Positions 1-7,449 of a stretch of DNA of 64,000 nucleotides are shown here, one piece after another. Below the pieces are notes generated by a model. The model saw nothing but the letters and a program-made list of their open reading frames with translations, was not told the DNA's origin and ran no database searches. The DNA is from DATLGB01 sp964242305. GTDB lineage: Bacteria > Actinomycetota > Thermoleophilia > Solirubrobacterales > Solirubrobacteraceae. The stretch is taken from NCBI GenBank assembly GCA_964242305.1, contig CAXTBB010000022.1, positions 5,403-69,402 on the forward strand. The letters are read 5' to 3'. Made by a program: the position numbers and the translations under genes. How positions within the stretch are numbered: the stretch's first letter is position 1; every line of letters begins with the position of its first letter.

Positions 1-384
1 GACGAGCCGCCAGGAATCCTCCCACTGCTGCACCTCGCCGACCGGTTCGAAGCCATCGGCCCGCACCCTCTCGACGGTCGCGTCGACGTCCCCGATCTCG
101 AGGCAGATGTGCCGGTAGCCCAGCCGGTTCGGCGGGAAGCGGGACGGCCCGTCGGGATCGGCGGGCTCGTGGTACTTGATGAGCTCGAGCTTGCCGGTGC
201 CGTCCGGCGTCCGCATCATCTGGACGTCGTTGCGGATGCCGTCGAGCCCGTTGATCCGGTCGACCACCTCGCCTTCGACCGAACTCCGCCCCTCGCGCTC
301 GAACCCCAGCGCGGCGAAGAAGGCCGACACGGCCTCGAGGTCTTCGACGACCACGCCCAGGTGATCGAATCGCAGCGTCCCCAT
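1..384 (-). CDS. VOC (glyoxalase/bleomycin-resistance fold) family protein, C-terminus cut by window edge
   Basis: Reading leftward from an ATG at 384, the frame begins MGTLRFDHLGVVVEDLEAV and stays open to base 1, giving 128 codons without a stop, so the C-terminus lies outside the window. The opening FDHLGVVVEDLEA, the following FFAALGF and the later GYRHICLEIGDVDATVERVRA are the two beta-alpha-beta halves of a vicinal-oxygen-chelate domain. The His near residue 8, Glu in ELIKYHEP and His in RHICLE are the likely metal ligands. Members act as glyoxalases, dioxygenases or antibiotic-binding proteins, and the substrate cannot be told here. It is divergent from the cupin gene that starts at 443. 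Confidence 0.85.
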   Translation of the reverse strand, partial: MGTLRFDHLGVVVEDLEAVSAFFAALGFEREGRSSVEGEVVDRINGLDGIRNDVQMMRTPDGTGKLELIKYHEPADPDGPSRFPPNRLGYRHICLEIGDVDATVERVRADGFEPVGEVQQWEDSWRLV

Positions 385-442
385 ACGTCGGCCACAGGAT
401 GCAGGATCAGCCGGCGCCGTGCCGAGCTAGATTGCCGCGTCC

Positions 443-943
443 ATGAGCGAGGTGATGAGGATCACGCCAACGGAGTCGATCGCGATCCGCTCGAGCGACC
501 GCGAGGCGCTGGTGGTCGAGGCGACCTACTTCCCCGGCAAGCCACCGCCCAAGCACTTTCATCCCGAGCAGGACGAGCACTTCGAGATCCTGGAGGGCGA
601 GGTGCGCGTCAACCTCGCGGGCGAGACGCACACCTACACGACGGGCGACGCCTTCGACGTCCCGCGCGGGGTCGTCCACACCTTCTGGAACCCCGGCGAC
701 CGCCCCGCCCGGGTCACGTGGACCACCTCCCCCGGCGGCCGGACCGAGGCGTGGTTCCGGGCCATCAACCGGCTCCAGGAAGAGGGGCGGGTCGGCAAGG
801 ACGGCATGCCGAGCCCGCTCGCCTTCGGGGTCCTGCTGACGGAGTACCGCGACACGTTCCGCCTCGCCGGCCCGGACTGGCTCCTGCGGCCGGCCCTGGC
901 CGCGCTGGCGACCGTCGGCCGCCGCCGCGGGTATCGACCCTAG
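443..943 (+). CDS. Cupin-2 domain protein
   Basis: A 166-residue single-domain cupin. Both signature motifs are complete. Motif 1 runs from G32 through H38-x-H40 and E45 to G52, and motif 2 is GDAFDVPRGVVHTFWN. These provide the usual two-His, one-Glu, one-His metal site. The C-terminal 60 residues (RAINRLQEEGRVG...) are an alpha-helical tail seen in small cytosolic cupins of unknown substrate. The start is the ATG at 443, which gives MSEVMRITPTES. The gene stands alone, divergent from the VOC gene and convergent with the secreted protein at 1020-1835, with a hairpin between them. No substrate can be assigned. Confidence 0.88.
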   Translation: MSEVMRITPTESIAIRSSDREALVVEATYFPGKPPPKHFHPEQDEHFEILEGEVRVNLAGETHTYTTGDAFDVPRGVVHTFWNPGDRPARVTWTTSPGGRTEAWFRAINRLQEEGRVGKDGMPSPLAFGVLLTEYRDTFRLAGPDWLLRPALAALATVGRRRGYRP

Positions 944-973
944 CCGCCAGCCCGAGACGTGTGGCGCCCACGA

Positions 974-1000
974 GGCGCGTCGCTCACAGAGCGACGCGCC
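974..1000. terminator. Hairpin between convergent genes, candidate bidirectional terminator
   Basis: GGCGCGTCGCT (974-984) and AGCGACGCGCC (990-1000) form a perfect 11-bp stem with a CACAG loop. It lies between the stops of the convergent cupin (943) and secreted-protein (1020) genes. There is no clear T-run on either side, as is usual in very GC-rich actinobacteria. Confidence 0.6.
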
Positions 1001-1019
1001 GTCAAGTCCCGGGCCGGCC

Positions 1020-1835
1020 CTAGTGCGGCAGCGACGGCAGCGGCGGCAGCTTGGCCTCCGCCGGCACGACCAGCTTGGCTCGCTTCGGCGCCGCCTTCTT
1101 GCCGCTTGCGCGTCGGCGCATGGTGCGGATCTCCGCGCGCTGGGCGCTCTTGCTCAACGTGGTGGGGTTCATCGTTCCGACCGCCACCGGCTGGTACTTG
1201 CCGGTGCAGCTGAACGACTGCAGGAGCGCGCCCGTCGTTGCCGTCCCCGGGTTGGTGAGGGACTCCTTTCCGGCTCCGAAGGAACCCGAGAGCCCGAGCG
1301 CAGTCTCCCCGAGCTCGACCGTCCCGTACAGAGCGGCCCGCGGGAGCGTCCCCATAGGCAACGCGTAGCCGTCGGTGTTCCCGCTCGGGCCGCCGATGCT
1401 GCCGTCGATTCCACCGAAGTTGGCTTCGACCCCGTGCCAGATGCCGATGAGCTTGGCGAAGGCCGTCTTGGGACCTGTGTCGCTCGCGAACCAGTCGATC
1501 GTGCCGTCGATGTGCCCACGCGGCGTGCCGTCGGTCGGGCTCGTGAGGTAGAGCTCGTGCACGTAGAAGTCGGCCAAGCCGTCGAAGCGCGGGTCACTGG
1601 ACGTCGTCATGCTCGATGGGGCCTGATAGTGGATGAGGGACTCCGTGTAGCCGCCGTCGGTCCCCGTGCAGGTCCGCTGGGCCTCGCTGATGAGGGCACC
1701 ACTGAAGAACGAGCCCACCTCTGTGGTCTGGGGCGTGCCCGGCCCGGCCGCCGCCAACGCGATCGCCGTGATCGCCCCCACCGTCGCCACAACGCTCCCG
1801 CCGACAACCGCAAACCTTCTCCCGCGCCTATGCAC
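1020..1835 (-). CDS. Secreted protein of unknown function
   Basis: 271 residues from an ATG at 1835. The first ~30 residues (MHRRGRRFAVVGGSVVATVGAITAIALAAAG in outline) are a basic n-region followed by a hydrophobic stretch, i.e. a signal peptide or anchor. The mature part has two cysteines (RTCTGTDGG and SFSCTGKY) that could form a disulfide. It also has Gly/Thr-rich beta-strand-like sequence and a basic Lys/Arg/Pro tail after residue 235. I recognise no catalytic motif and no named family. The gene is monocistronic, downstream of the ssrA gene on the same strand, and ends at the hairpin 974-1000. Confidence 0.7.
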   Translation of the reverse strand: MHRRGRRFAVVGGSVVATVGAITAIALAAAGPGTPQTTEVGSFFSGALISEAQRTCTGTDGGYTESLIHYQAPSSMTTSSDPRFDGLADFYVHELYLTSPTDGTPRGHIDGTIDWFASDTGPKTAFAKLIGIWHGVEANFGGIDGSIGGPSGNTDGYALPMGTLPRAALYGTVELGETALGLSGSFGAGKESLTNPGTATTGALLQSFSCTGKYQPVAVGTMNPTTLSKSAQRAEIRTMRRRASGKKAAPKRAKLVVPAEAKLPPLPSLPH

Positions 1836-1948
1836 CGCTGCTCCCGTCTATCGGACTACTTTCTGGAGGCAGGGTTCCCCCGTTCGCACCCGCCGAAACC
1901 ACCCCCGCCCACGGGGTGTAGACGGGGCTTCGACCTTCGTGAAAATGA

Positions 1949-2312
1949 TGGAGACGGCGGGAATTGAACCCGCGTCCGCAACCGCGTCTGAATGGCTTCT
2001 ACGAGCGTAGTCAGGCCTCTGTATCTCGCCTCCGGGTCGCCTTGCCTGACCGGGTTGCCGAAGGCCAGCCCCCTGAGATGTCCCCGGATCGGCGAGGGCG
2101 GGCCTCACCGGGTGAGCCTGCTCGTTGACCCCGGACATCCCCACCGCAGGCTGTGGGGGCCGAGGACTCACTGGCTAGTTCTACCTAGGCAGCGAGCTGG
2201 AAGTCGTGAGACTCCGCACTTGTTTGTTCCCGGATCATTTAACGAGGCCAACCGGGGTCCTCGGCTCGCAACCACCCAAACGGAACCGGCCACGTCGAAG
2301 CCTGTCGTCCCC
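1949..2312 (-). ncRNA. ssrA: Transfer-messenger RNA (tmRNA)
   Basis: On the minus strand the 5' end GGGGACG (2312-2306) pairs with the 3' CGTCTCC (1956-1950) to form the tRNA-like acceptor stem. The 3' end has the T-arm GGTTCAATTCC and a discriminator A at 1949. The next bases are TCA rather than CCA, so CCA would be added after transcription. The 5' part GACAGGCTTCGACG is the strongly conserved tmRNA start. The internal tag frame ends in codons for Leu-Ala-Ala followed by TAG at 2187-2185. About 364 nt, normal for the family. It works with SmpB (15765-16241) to rescue stalled ribosomes and tag the unfinished proteins for proteolysis. TAGAAT at 2338-2333 on the minus strand is a weak -10 candidate. 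Confidence 0.95.
2185..2229 (-). other. tmRNA proteolysis-tag reading frame (within ssrA)
   Basis: In the frame ending at TAG (2187-2185) the codons read E-Q-T-S-A-E-S-H-D-F-Q-L-A-A. The terminal LAA is the protease-recognition end expected of the tag. The exact resume codon upstream cannot be fixed without folding the pseudoknots. GAA at 2229-2227 or a codon near it is my best guess. Confidence 0.6.
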
Positions 2313-2344
2313 GGGTGTTCCTTACCCGTGGCATTCTAGACCAC

Positions 2345-2614
2345 ATGTGCCGAAACATCCGCCAGCTCCACAACTTCGAGCCGCCGGCCACCTCGGATGA
2401 GGTGCAGGCGGCCGCCCTGCAGTACGTGCGCAAGATCAGCGGGACGACGAAGCCGTCGCAGGCCAACCAGGAGGCGTTCGACCGTGCGGTGCACGAGGTC
2501 GCGCACGCCAGCCGGCACCTGCTCGACGCCCTGGTCACGAACGCGCCGCCGAAGGACCGCGAGATCGAAGCCGCGAAGGCCCGCGCGCGGGCCCAGAAGC
2601 GCTACGCCGCGTAA
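2345..2614 (+). CDS. DUF2277 family protein
   Basis: 89 residues from ATG 2345, beginning MCRNIRQLHNFEPPAT, the characteristic opening of the DUF2277 family. The rest (EVQAAALQYVRKISG, then AFDRAVHEVAHASRHLLDAL and APPKDREIEAAKARARAQKR) also matches the small all-alpha family from start to end. A start 30 nt upstream is open but would run into the ssrA promoter and is not supported by the family. Cytosolic and of unknown function. The upstream ssrA is divergent. Confidence 0.88.
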   Translation: MCRNIRQLHNFEPPATSDEVQAAALQYVRKISGTTKPSQANQEAFDRAVHEVAHASRHLLDALVTNAPPKDREIEAAKARARAQKRYAA

Positions 2615-2644
2615 CGGGCGCCCACATGAGGTAGACACCGTCCC

Positions 2645-4006
2645 GTGAAGACTTTCGACGTGGTGGTGATCGGTGGTGGCCCCGCCGGCGAAGTGGCGGC
2701 CGGGCGGCTCGGCGGCGAGGGGCTCGAGGTCGCGCTCGTCGAGCGTGAGCTGGTCGGCGGCGAGTGCTCCTACTGGGCCTGCATGCCGTCCAAGGCGCTG
2801 CTGCGCCCGGGGGAGGCCCTGGCCGAGGTCGGCCGGGTCGTCGGCGCGCGCGAGGCGGTCACCGGATCGCTCGACGTCACGGCGACCCTCAAGCGCCGCG
2901 ACGAGATCATCCACGACCTCGACGACTCCTCCCAGCTCCCGTGGTTGGAGGACAACGGCGTCACCCTCATCCGCGGCGAGGCGACGGTCACCGGCGAGCG
3001 GACGGTCGAGGTCGGGGTGGAGACGCTGGAGGCGCGCAAGGCCGTCATCGTCGCCACCGGCACCCGCGCGTCCATGCCCCCCATCGAGGGCCTGAAGGAG
3101 TCCGACCCGTGGACCAACCGCGAGGTCACGACGACCAAGCGCGTCCCCGAGTCGCTGGTCATCATCGGCGCGGGTGTCGTGGGAGTGGAGATGGCGCAGG
3201 CCTACGCGACCCTCGGCGCGCGCGTCACCCTGGTCGAGCCGGAGGAGCGCATCCTCATGCGCGAGGAGCCCTTCGCGGCCGAGCAGGTCGCCGACTCGCT
3301 GAAGGAGCGCGGCGTCGACATCCGCTACGGCGTCCACGTGGAGAAGGTCAAGCGCGAGTCGGGGGAGGTCGTCGTCACGCTCGAGGGCGGCGACGTCATC
3401 ACCGCCGAGCAGATCGTCGTCACCGCCGGCCGCACGCCGAACACGGAGGTCGTGGAGCCGCTCGGGTTCGAGCCGGGCAAGCCGATCGAGGTCGACGACC
3501 ACATGGTCTCCACGAGGTTCGACTGGCTCTACGCGCTCGGCGACGTCAACGGCCGCGTCCTGCTCACCCACATGGGCAAGTACCAGGCGGCGATCGCGTC
3601 CGAGCACATCGCCGGCCGCGACTACGAGATGACCGACGCCGCCAACGACGCGCGCTCGCCGCGGGTGATCTTCACCGACCCGCAGGTCGCCGCCGTCGGC
3701 CACACGGAGGCGTCCGCCGAGGAGGCCGGGTTGAACGTCCGCATCGTCGAGGTGGAGACGTCGGGCAACGCCGGCGGGTCCTTCTACGGCCGCGGCGCGC
3801 CGGGCACCGCGCGGATGATCGTCGACACCGACCGCAAGGTGATCGTCGGCGCCACGGTCACGGGCGCCGAGGTGGCCGACTTCATCCACGCGTTCACGAT
3901 CGCGATCGTCTCGGAGATCCACATGGACCGCCTGTGGCACGCCGTCCCCTGCTTCCCCACGCGTAGCGAGATATGGCTCCGACTGCTCGAGTCCTACCGC
4001 AAGTAG
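2645..4006 (+). CDS. FAD/NAD(P)-dependent disulfide oxidoreductase (dihydrolipoamide dehydrogenase/mercuric reductase family)
   Basis: 453 residues from GTG 2645. FAD-binding GGGPAG is at 10-15. The redox-active pair is C41/C46 in GGECSYWACMPSK, a CxxxxC version seen in an actinobacterial branch of the family. The NAD(P) Rossmann motif GAGVVGVEMA is near 175, and the second FAD motif YALGDVNG near 300. The dimerisation domain ends HAVPCFPTRSE, which keeps the His and Glu of the active-site base but in a non-canonical setting (usually HxxPTxSE). It probably reduces a disulfide with NAD(P)H. It may not be the E3 of a 2-oxoacid dehydrogenase, because no E1/E2 genes are nearby. It is followed after 10 nt by the sigma factor gene. 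Confidence 0.88.
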   Translation: MKTFDVVVIGGGPAGEVAAGRLGGEGLEVALVERELVGGECSYWACMPSKALLRPGEALAEVGRVVGAREAVTGSLDVTATLKRRDEIIHDLDDSSQLPWLEDNGVTLIRGEATVTGERTVEVGVETLEARKAVIVATGTRASMPPIEGLKESDPWTNREVTTTKRVPESLVIIGAGVVGVEMAQAYATLGARVTLVEPEERILMREEPFAAEQVADSLKERGVDIRYGVHVEKVKRESGEVVVTLEGGDVITAEQIVVTAGRTPNTEVVEPLGFEPGKPIEVDDHMVSTRFDWLYALGDVNGRVLLTHMGKYQAAIASEHIAGRDYEMTDAANDARSPRVIFTDPQVAAVGHTEASAEEAGLNVRIVEVETSGNAGGSFYGRGAPGTARMIVDTDRKVIVGATVTGAEVADFIHAFTIAIVSEIHMDRLWHAVPCFPTRSEIWLRLLESYRK

Positions 4007-4016
4007 GCTTCGCCGG

Positions 4017-4625
4017 GTGCCGGAGGACCACGCCTTCGTCGCGCGACTGCGCGCGGGCGACGAGGCCGCGTTCGCGGAGCTCGTCGACCGCTACGACCGC
4101 CAACTGCGCCGGCTCGCCCGCACGTTCGTGCGCACGGACGCGCTCGCGGACGACGTCGTCCAGGAGACATGGCTCGCGGTCGTGCGCGGGCTGGACCGCT
4201 TCGAGGAGCGCTCGACGTTGAAGACGTGGATCTTCCGCATCCTGGTCAACCGGGCCCGCACGCGCGCGGTCCGGGAGGCGCGGCAGGTGCCGTTCTCCTC
4301 GCTGGCCACCGGGGACCAGGAGGGTCCGACCGTCGACCCGTCCGTCTTCACCGACGACGGCGGCTGGGCGACCCCCCCGGCACAGCTCGAGGTCGATCCG
4401 GAGACGCAGCTGCTCGCCGGTGAGCTGCGCAGCCGCCTGGCCGAGGTCGTCGACACGCTCCCCGACCAGCAGCGCACGGTGATCCTGCTGCGCGACTTCG
4501 CCGGGCTCGACGGACCCGAGGTCGCCGAGGCGCTCGGCGTCAGCGAGGGCAACCAGCGGGTCATCCTGCACCGCGCGCGGACCCGCGTGCGCGATCAGCT
4601 CGCCGGCTACGTGGGAGCCGTCTAG
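4017..4625 (+). CDS. RNA polymerase ECF-type sigma factor
   Basis: 202 residues from GTG 4017. Region 2 is near residues 10-75 (FAELVDRYDRQLRRLARTF, then DDVVQETWLAVVRGLDRFE and KTWIFRILVNRARTR). After an acidic, variable linker of about 60 residues, region 4 is near 145-195 (LPDQQRTVILLRDFAGLDGPEVAEALGVSEGNQRVILHRARTRVRDQL). It recruits RNA polymerase to a stress regulon. The next gene, a zinc-finger anti-sigma factor, starts on the base after its stop codon, so the two form a classic coupled pair. The target regulon is not visible. Confidence 0.95.
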   Translation: MPEDHAFVARLRAGDEAAFAELVDRYDRQLRRLARTFVRTDALADDVVQETWLAVVRGLDRFEERSTLKTWIFRILVNRARTRAVREARQVPFSSLATGDQEGPTVDPSVFTDDGGWATPPAQLEVDPETQLLAGELRSRLAEVVDTLPDQQRTVILLRDFAGLDGPEVAEALGVSEGNQRVILHRARTRVRDQLAGYVGAV

Positions 4626-4874
4626 ATGCCGCTGTTCGCCTCCCCGCTCATGTGCCAGGAGTTCGTCGAGCTCGTCACGGACTACCAGGAGGGCGCGCTC
4701 TCGCGCCGCGATCGGCGCCGGCTCGAGAAGCACCTGGACGCCTGCGACGGGTGCTCGGCCTACCTCGAGCAGCTGCGCGCGACGGTCCGCACGCTCGGGG
4801 AGCTACCCGCCGAGCCCGCCGACCCCCACGTCCGCGAGCATCTCCTCGCGGCGTTCCGCGAGCTGCGGGCCTGA
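4626..4874 (+). CDS. Zinc-finger (ZAS) anti-sigma factor
   Basis: 82 residues. The ATG at 4626 abuts the sigma-factor stop (TAGATG), implying translational coupling. The core is CQEFVELVTDYQEGALS followed by RLEKHLDACDGCSAYLEQL. The HxxxCxxC signature of zinc-binding anti-sigma domains comes from H, C and C near residues 38-45. There is no membrane segment, so it is a cytosolic, probably redox- or stress-sensing anti-sigma factor acting on the preceding ECF sigma. Its last 72 nt overlap the convergent end of fabI. Confidence 0.9.
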   Translation: MPLFASPLMCQEFVELVTDYQEGALSRRDRRRLEKHLDACDGCSAYLEQLRATVRTLGELPAEPADPHVREHLLAAFRELRA

Positions 4875-5642
4875 GGGTGCCCCGACGGCGCTGTAGCCGC
4901 CGTCGACCTTGAGGACCTGGCCGGTGACGGCGGTGGCGAAGTCGCTCATCAGGAAGGCGATCGCGCCGGCGACGGGACCCGGATCCTCCGTGTCCCAGCC
5001 GAGCGGGGCCTGCTCGGACCAGCGGTCGGCGAGCGCGCCGAAACCGGGGATGCCGCGGGCGGCCACCGTCTCCAGCGGGCCGGCGGAGACGAGGTTGACG
5101 CGGATGCGCCGCGGGCCGAGGTCGCGGGCCAGGTAGCGCGCGGTCGCCTCCAGGGCCGCCTTGGCCACGCCCATCCAGTCGTAGACCGGCCAGGCGACGG
5201 TGGCATCGAAGTCGAGGCCGACGATCGCGCCGCCGCCGTCCATCAACGGCGCGACGGCGTTGGCGAGGTCGCGCAGGGAGATCGCGCTGACGTGGAACGC
5301 GGTCTGTGCGCTCGCCACCGGCGCGGTCAGGAAGGAGCCGCCCAGCGCGTCGGGCGGCGCGAAGGCGATCGCGTGCAGCGCACCGTCGACGCCGCCCCAG
5401 CGCGTCGCGAGCGCGTCGGTGAGCGCCGGGAAGTGGTCGGGGTCGGTGACGTCGAGCTCGAGGACGTCGGCGGGCGCGGGCAGCCCGCGGGCGGCGCGCT
5501 CGGTCAGCCGCCGGGCGCGGCCGAACGAGGTCAGGATGACCTCGGCGCCCTGGCGCTGGGCGAGCTCCGCCGCGTGGAAGGCGATCGAGTCGCGCGTAAG
5601 GGCGCCGGTGACGAGGATCCGCTTGCCGTCGAGCAGGCTCAC
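4803..5642 (-). CDS. fabI: Enoyl-[acyl-carrier-protein] reductase (NADH)
   Basis: 279 residues from GTG 5642. The start overlaps the stop of the preceding dehydratase gene (GTGA), indicating coupling. It is a short-chain reductase with the FabI/InhA layout: GxxxxxSIA nucleotide motif near 13-21 and catalytic Tyr154 and Lys161 in YDWMGVAKAAL, matching the YxxxxxxK spacing of FabI. The C-terminal VTGQVLKVDGGYS closes the fold. It catalyses the last reduction of each fatty-acid elongation cycle. About 24 residues extend past the usual end and run antisense through the 3' end of the anti-sigma gene. The true stop is fixed by the TAG at 4805-4803. Confidence 0.92.
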   Translation of the reverse strand: MSLLDGKRILVTGALTRDSIAFHAAELAQRQGAEVILTSFGRARRLTERAARGLPAPADVLELDVTDPDHFPALTDALATRWGGVDGALHAIAFAPPDALGGSFLTAPVASAQTAFHVSAISLRDLANAVAPLMDGGGAIVGLDFDATVAWPVYDWMGVAKAALEATARYLARDLGPRRIRVNLVSAGPLETVAARGIPGFGALADRWSEQAPLGWDTEDPGPVAGAIAFLMSDFATAVTGQVLKVDGGYSAVGAPSGPQLAERREEMLADVGVGGLGG

Positions 5643-6070
5643 AGCGGCACGCAGAGCAGCTCGGGCTCGGGGGCCGCGGCCGACGGCGCCGTGGCGACGA
5701 CGACCTCGAGCGTGGCGCGGGCGACGAGGCGGTCCCCGCACAGGACCCGCAGCGCGATGGGGACGATGCCGGTCGGCGCGACCTCGCCGGGCCGGCCCTC
5801 GACGCGGATCGTGTCCCCCAGCCGCACGGGGCGCTTGAAGACCGCGTCGCGCACGCCGCGCAGGGCGATCACCTCCTCCGGGTCGAAGTCGATCAGCCCG
5901 GCCGCGAGGCCGAGGACGAGCAGCCCGTGGGCGACGCGCTCCCCGAACACCGAGCCCGCCGCCCACTCGGCGTCGACGTGCTGCGGGTGGTAGTCGCCGG
6001 TCAGGCCGGCGAAGGCGACCACGTCGGCCTCCGTGACCGTGCGGCCGCGACTCACAAAGCGCTCCCTCAT
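5639..6070 (-). CDS. MaoC-like (R)-hydroxyacyl dehydratase
   Basis: 143 residues from ATG 6070, which overlaps the stop of the carboxyltransferase (ATGA). It is a single hot-dog fold with the hydratase-2 signature: D...H in LTGDYHPQHVDAEWA (near 26-40), followed by RVAHGLLVLGLAAGL. The acyl-pocket strands RLGDTIRVEGRPGEV come later. Placed inside the fab operon with no FabZ or FabA, it most likely supplies the 3-hydroxyacyl-ACP dehydration step, as HadB-type proteins do in mycobacteria. That role is inferred from context. Confidence 0.87.
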   Translation of the reverse strand: MRERFVSRGRTVTEADVVAFAGLTGDYHPQHVDAEWAAGSVFGERVAHGLLVLGLAAGLIDFDPEEVIALRGVRDAVFKRPVRLGDTIRVEGRPGEVAPTGIVPIALRVLCGDRLVARATLEVVVATAPSAAAPEPELLCVPL

Positions 6071-7449
6071 GACATCCCTCCTAGTGCGGACATCCCCCAG
6101 GCCAGCCGGGCCCGGGTGTCCGCGGGGTCGATCAACTCGTCGATGTGGCCCTCGGCGGCGGCGACCGCGGCGCGCAGGTGCGCCTCGGCGTAGGCCTCGG
6201 CCAGCGCCGGATGCTCCTCCGGCGGGCGCCGGCGGTGGACGATCCCGACCGCCTGCCGCGCGCCCATCACGCCCAGCTCGGCGCCCGGCCAGGCGAAGGC
6301 AAGGTGCGCCCCGAGCGCGCGCGAGTTCATGGTGATGAAGGCGCCGCCGAACGCCTTGCGCAGGACCACCGTCAGCTTCGGGACCTCCGCCGCCGCGAAC
6401 GCGTGCAGCAGGGTGGCGCCGTGGCGGATGACGCCGGCCTGCTCCTGTCCCGAGCCGGGCAGGAACCCGGGCGTGTCCACGAACACCAACAGCGGCAGGT
6501 TGAAGGTGGCGCACGTGCGCACGAAGCGTGCGCCCTTCTGCGCGGAGTCGGCGTCGAGGACCCCGCCGATCCAGCGCGGCTGGTTGGCGATCACGCCGAC
6601 GGCCCGGCCCTCCAGGCGCCCGAAGCCGGTGACCAGGTTGCGCGCCCAGCGGGGCTGCAGCTCCAGCAGCTCGCCCTCGTCGAGGGTGCGCGACAGGACG
6701 TCGCGGATGTCGTAGACCTTGCGCGGATCGCTGGGGACGACGTCGCCGGGCGAGCCGAGCGTCGGGGGCGCCGGCAGCGTCATAGGCGGATCCTCCCCCG
6801 TGTGCTGGGGCAGGAACGACAGCAGGTGGCGGACGTGCTCGGCGGCGGCGGCATCGTCCTCGACGACCGCATGGCAGACGCCGTTGCGCTCGTGCACGCG
6901 CGGACCGCCGAGCGCGGCGGCGTCGACGTCCTCCCCCATGACCTCGCGCACGACGCCGGGGCCGGTGAGGAACATGGCGCTGTCGGCGGTCATGACCACG
7001 AAGTCGGTCAGCGCGGGCGAGTAGGAGCCGCCGCCGGCGCTCGTCCCGGCGATCACGGAGATCTGGGGGACGCGGCCGCTCAGCCGCACGTGCTCGCTGA
7101 AGATGCGCCCGTAGCCGGCCAGCGCGGCGACGCCCTCCTGCATCCGAGCGCCCGCGGAGGCGACGAAGCCGACCACGGGCGCCCGCGCCTGGCCGGCCAG
7201 CTGGAGGACGCGGACGATGGTGTCGGCGTGCGACTCGCCCAGCGACCCGCCCGCGTAGGTGGGGTCCTGCGCGTAGGCGAACACGGGGCGGCCGTTCACG
7301 CGGCCGGCGGCGCCGAGCACGCCGTCGCCGGCGCGGGCGCGGTCCCCCATCCGCCACGAGGTGATCTCGGAGCGGATGACGTGCAGCGAGCCGGGATCGA
7401 ACAGCGCCTCCAGGCGCTGCATCGGCGCGGTGACCTCGACGATCGCCAT
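6067..7449 (-). CDS. Acyl-CoA/acetyl-CoA carboxylase, carboxyltransferase (beta) subunit
   Basis: 460 residues from ATG 7449, directly adjacent to the fabF stop. Two crotonase-like halves are visible. The N half has GGSLGESHADTIVRVLQLAGQARAPVVGF and GTSAGGGSYSPALTDFVVM. The C half has FVDTPGFLPGSGQEQAGVIRHGATLLHAFA and LRKAFGGAFITMNSRALGA. These glycine-rich oxyanion-hole loops bind carboxybiotin and the acyl-CoA. It is shorter than the ~520-residue propionyl-CoA carboxylase beta chains. Its seat in the fatty-acid operon suggests it makes malonyl-CoA. The biotin carboxylase/BCCP partner is not in the window. Confidence 0.9.
   Translation of the reverse strand: MAIVEVTAPMQRLEALFDPGSLHVIRSEITSWRMGDRARAGDGVLGAAGRVNGRPVFAYAQDPTYAGGSLGESHADTIVRVLQLAGQARAPVVGFVASAGARMQEGVAALAGYGRIFSEHVRLSGRVPQISVIAGTSAGGGSYSPALTDFVVMTADSAMFLTGPGVVREVMGEDVDAAALGGPRVHERNGVCHAVVEDDAAAAEHVRHLLSFLPQHTGEDPPMTLPAPPTLGSPGDVVPSDPRKVYDIRDVLSRTLDEGELLELQPRWARNLVTGFGRLEGRAVGVIANQPRWIGGVLDADSAQKGARFVRTCATFNLPLLVFVDTPGFLPGSGQEQAGVIRHGATLLHAFAAAEVPKLTVVLRKAFGGAFITMNSRALGAHLAFAWPGAELGVMGARQAVGIVHRRRPPEEHPALAEAYAEAHLRAAVAAAEGHIDELIDPADTRARLAWGMSALGGMS

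Noticed and set aside
1949..2312. A tRNA gene at the 3' end of ssrA
   Set aside because: The acceptor/T-arm belongs to the tmRNA; there is no anticodon arm and the partner strand lies 350 nt away.
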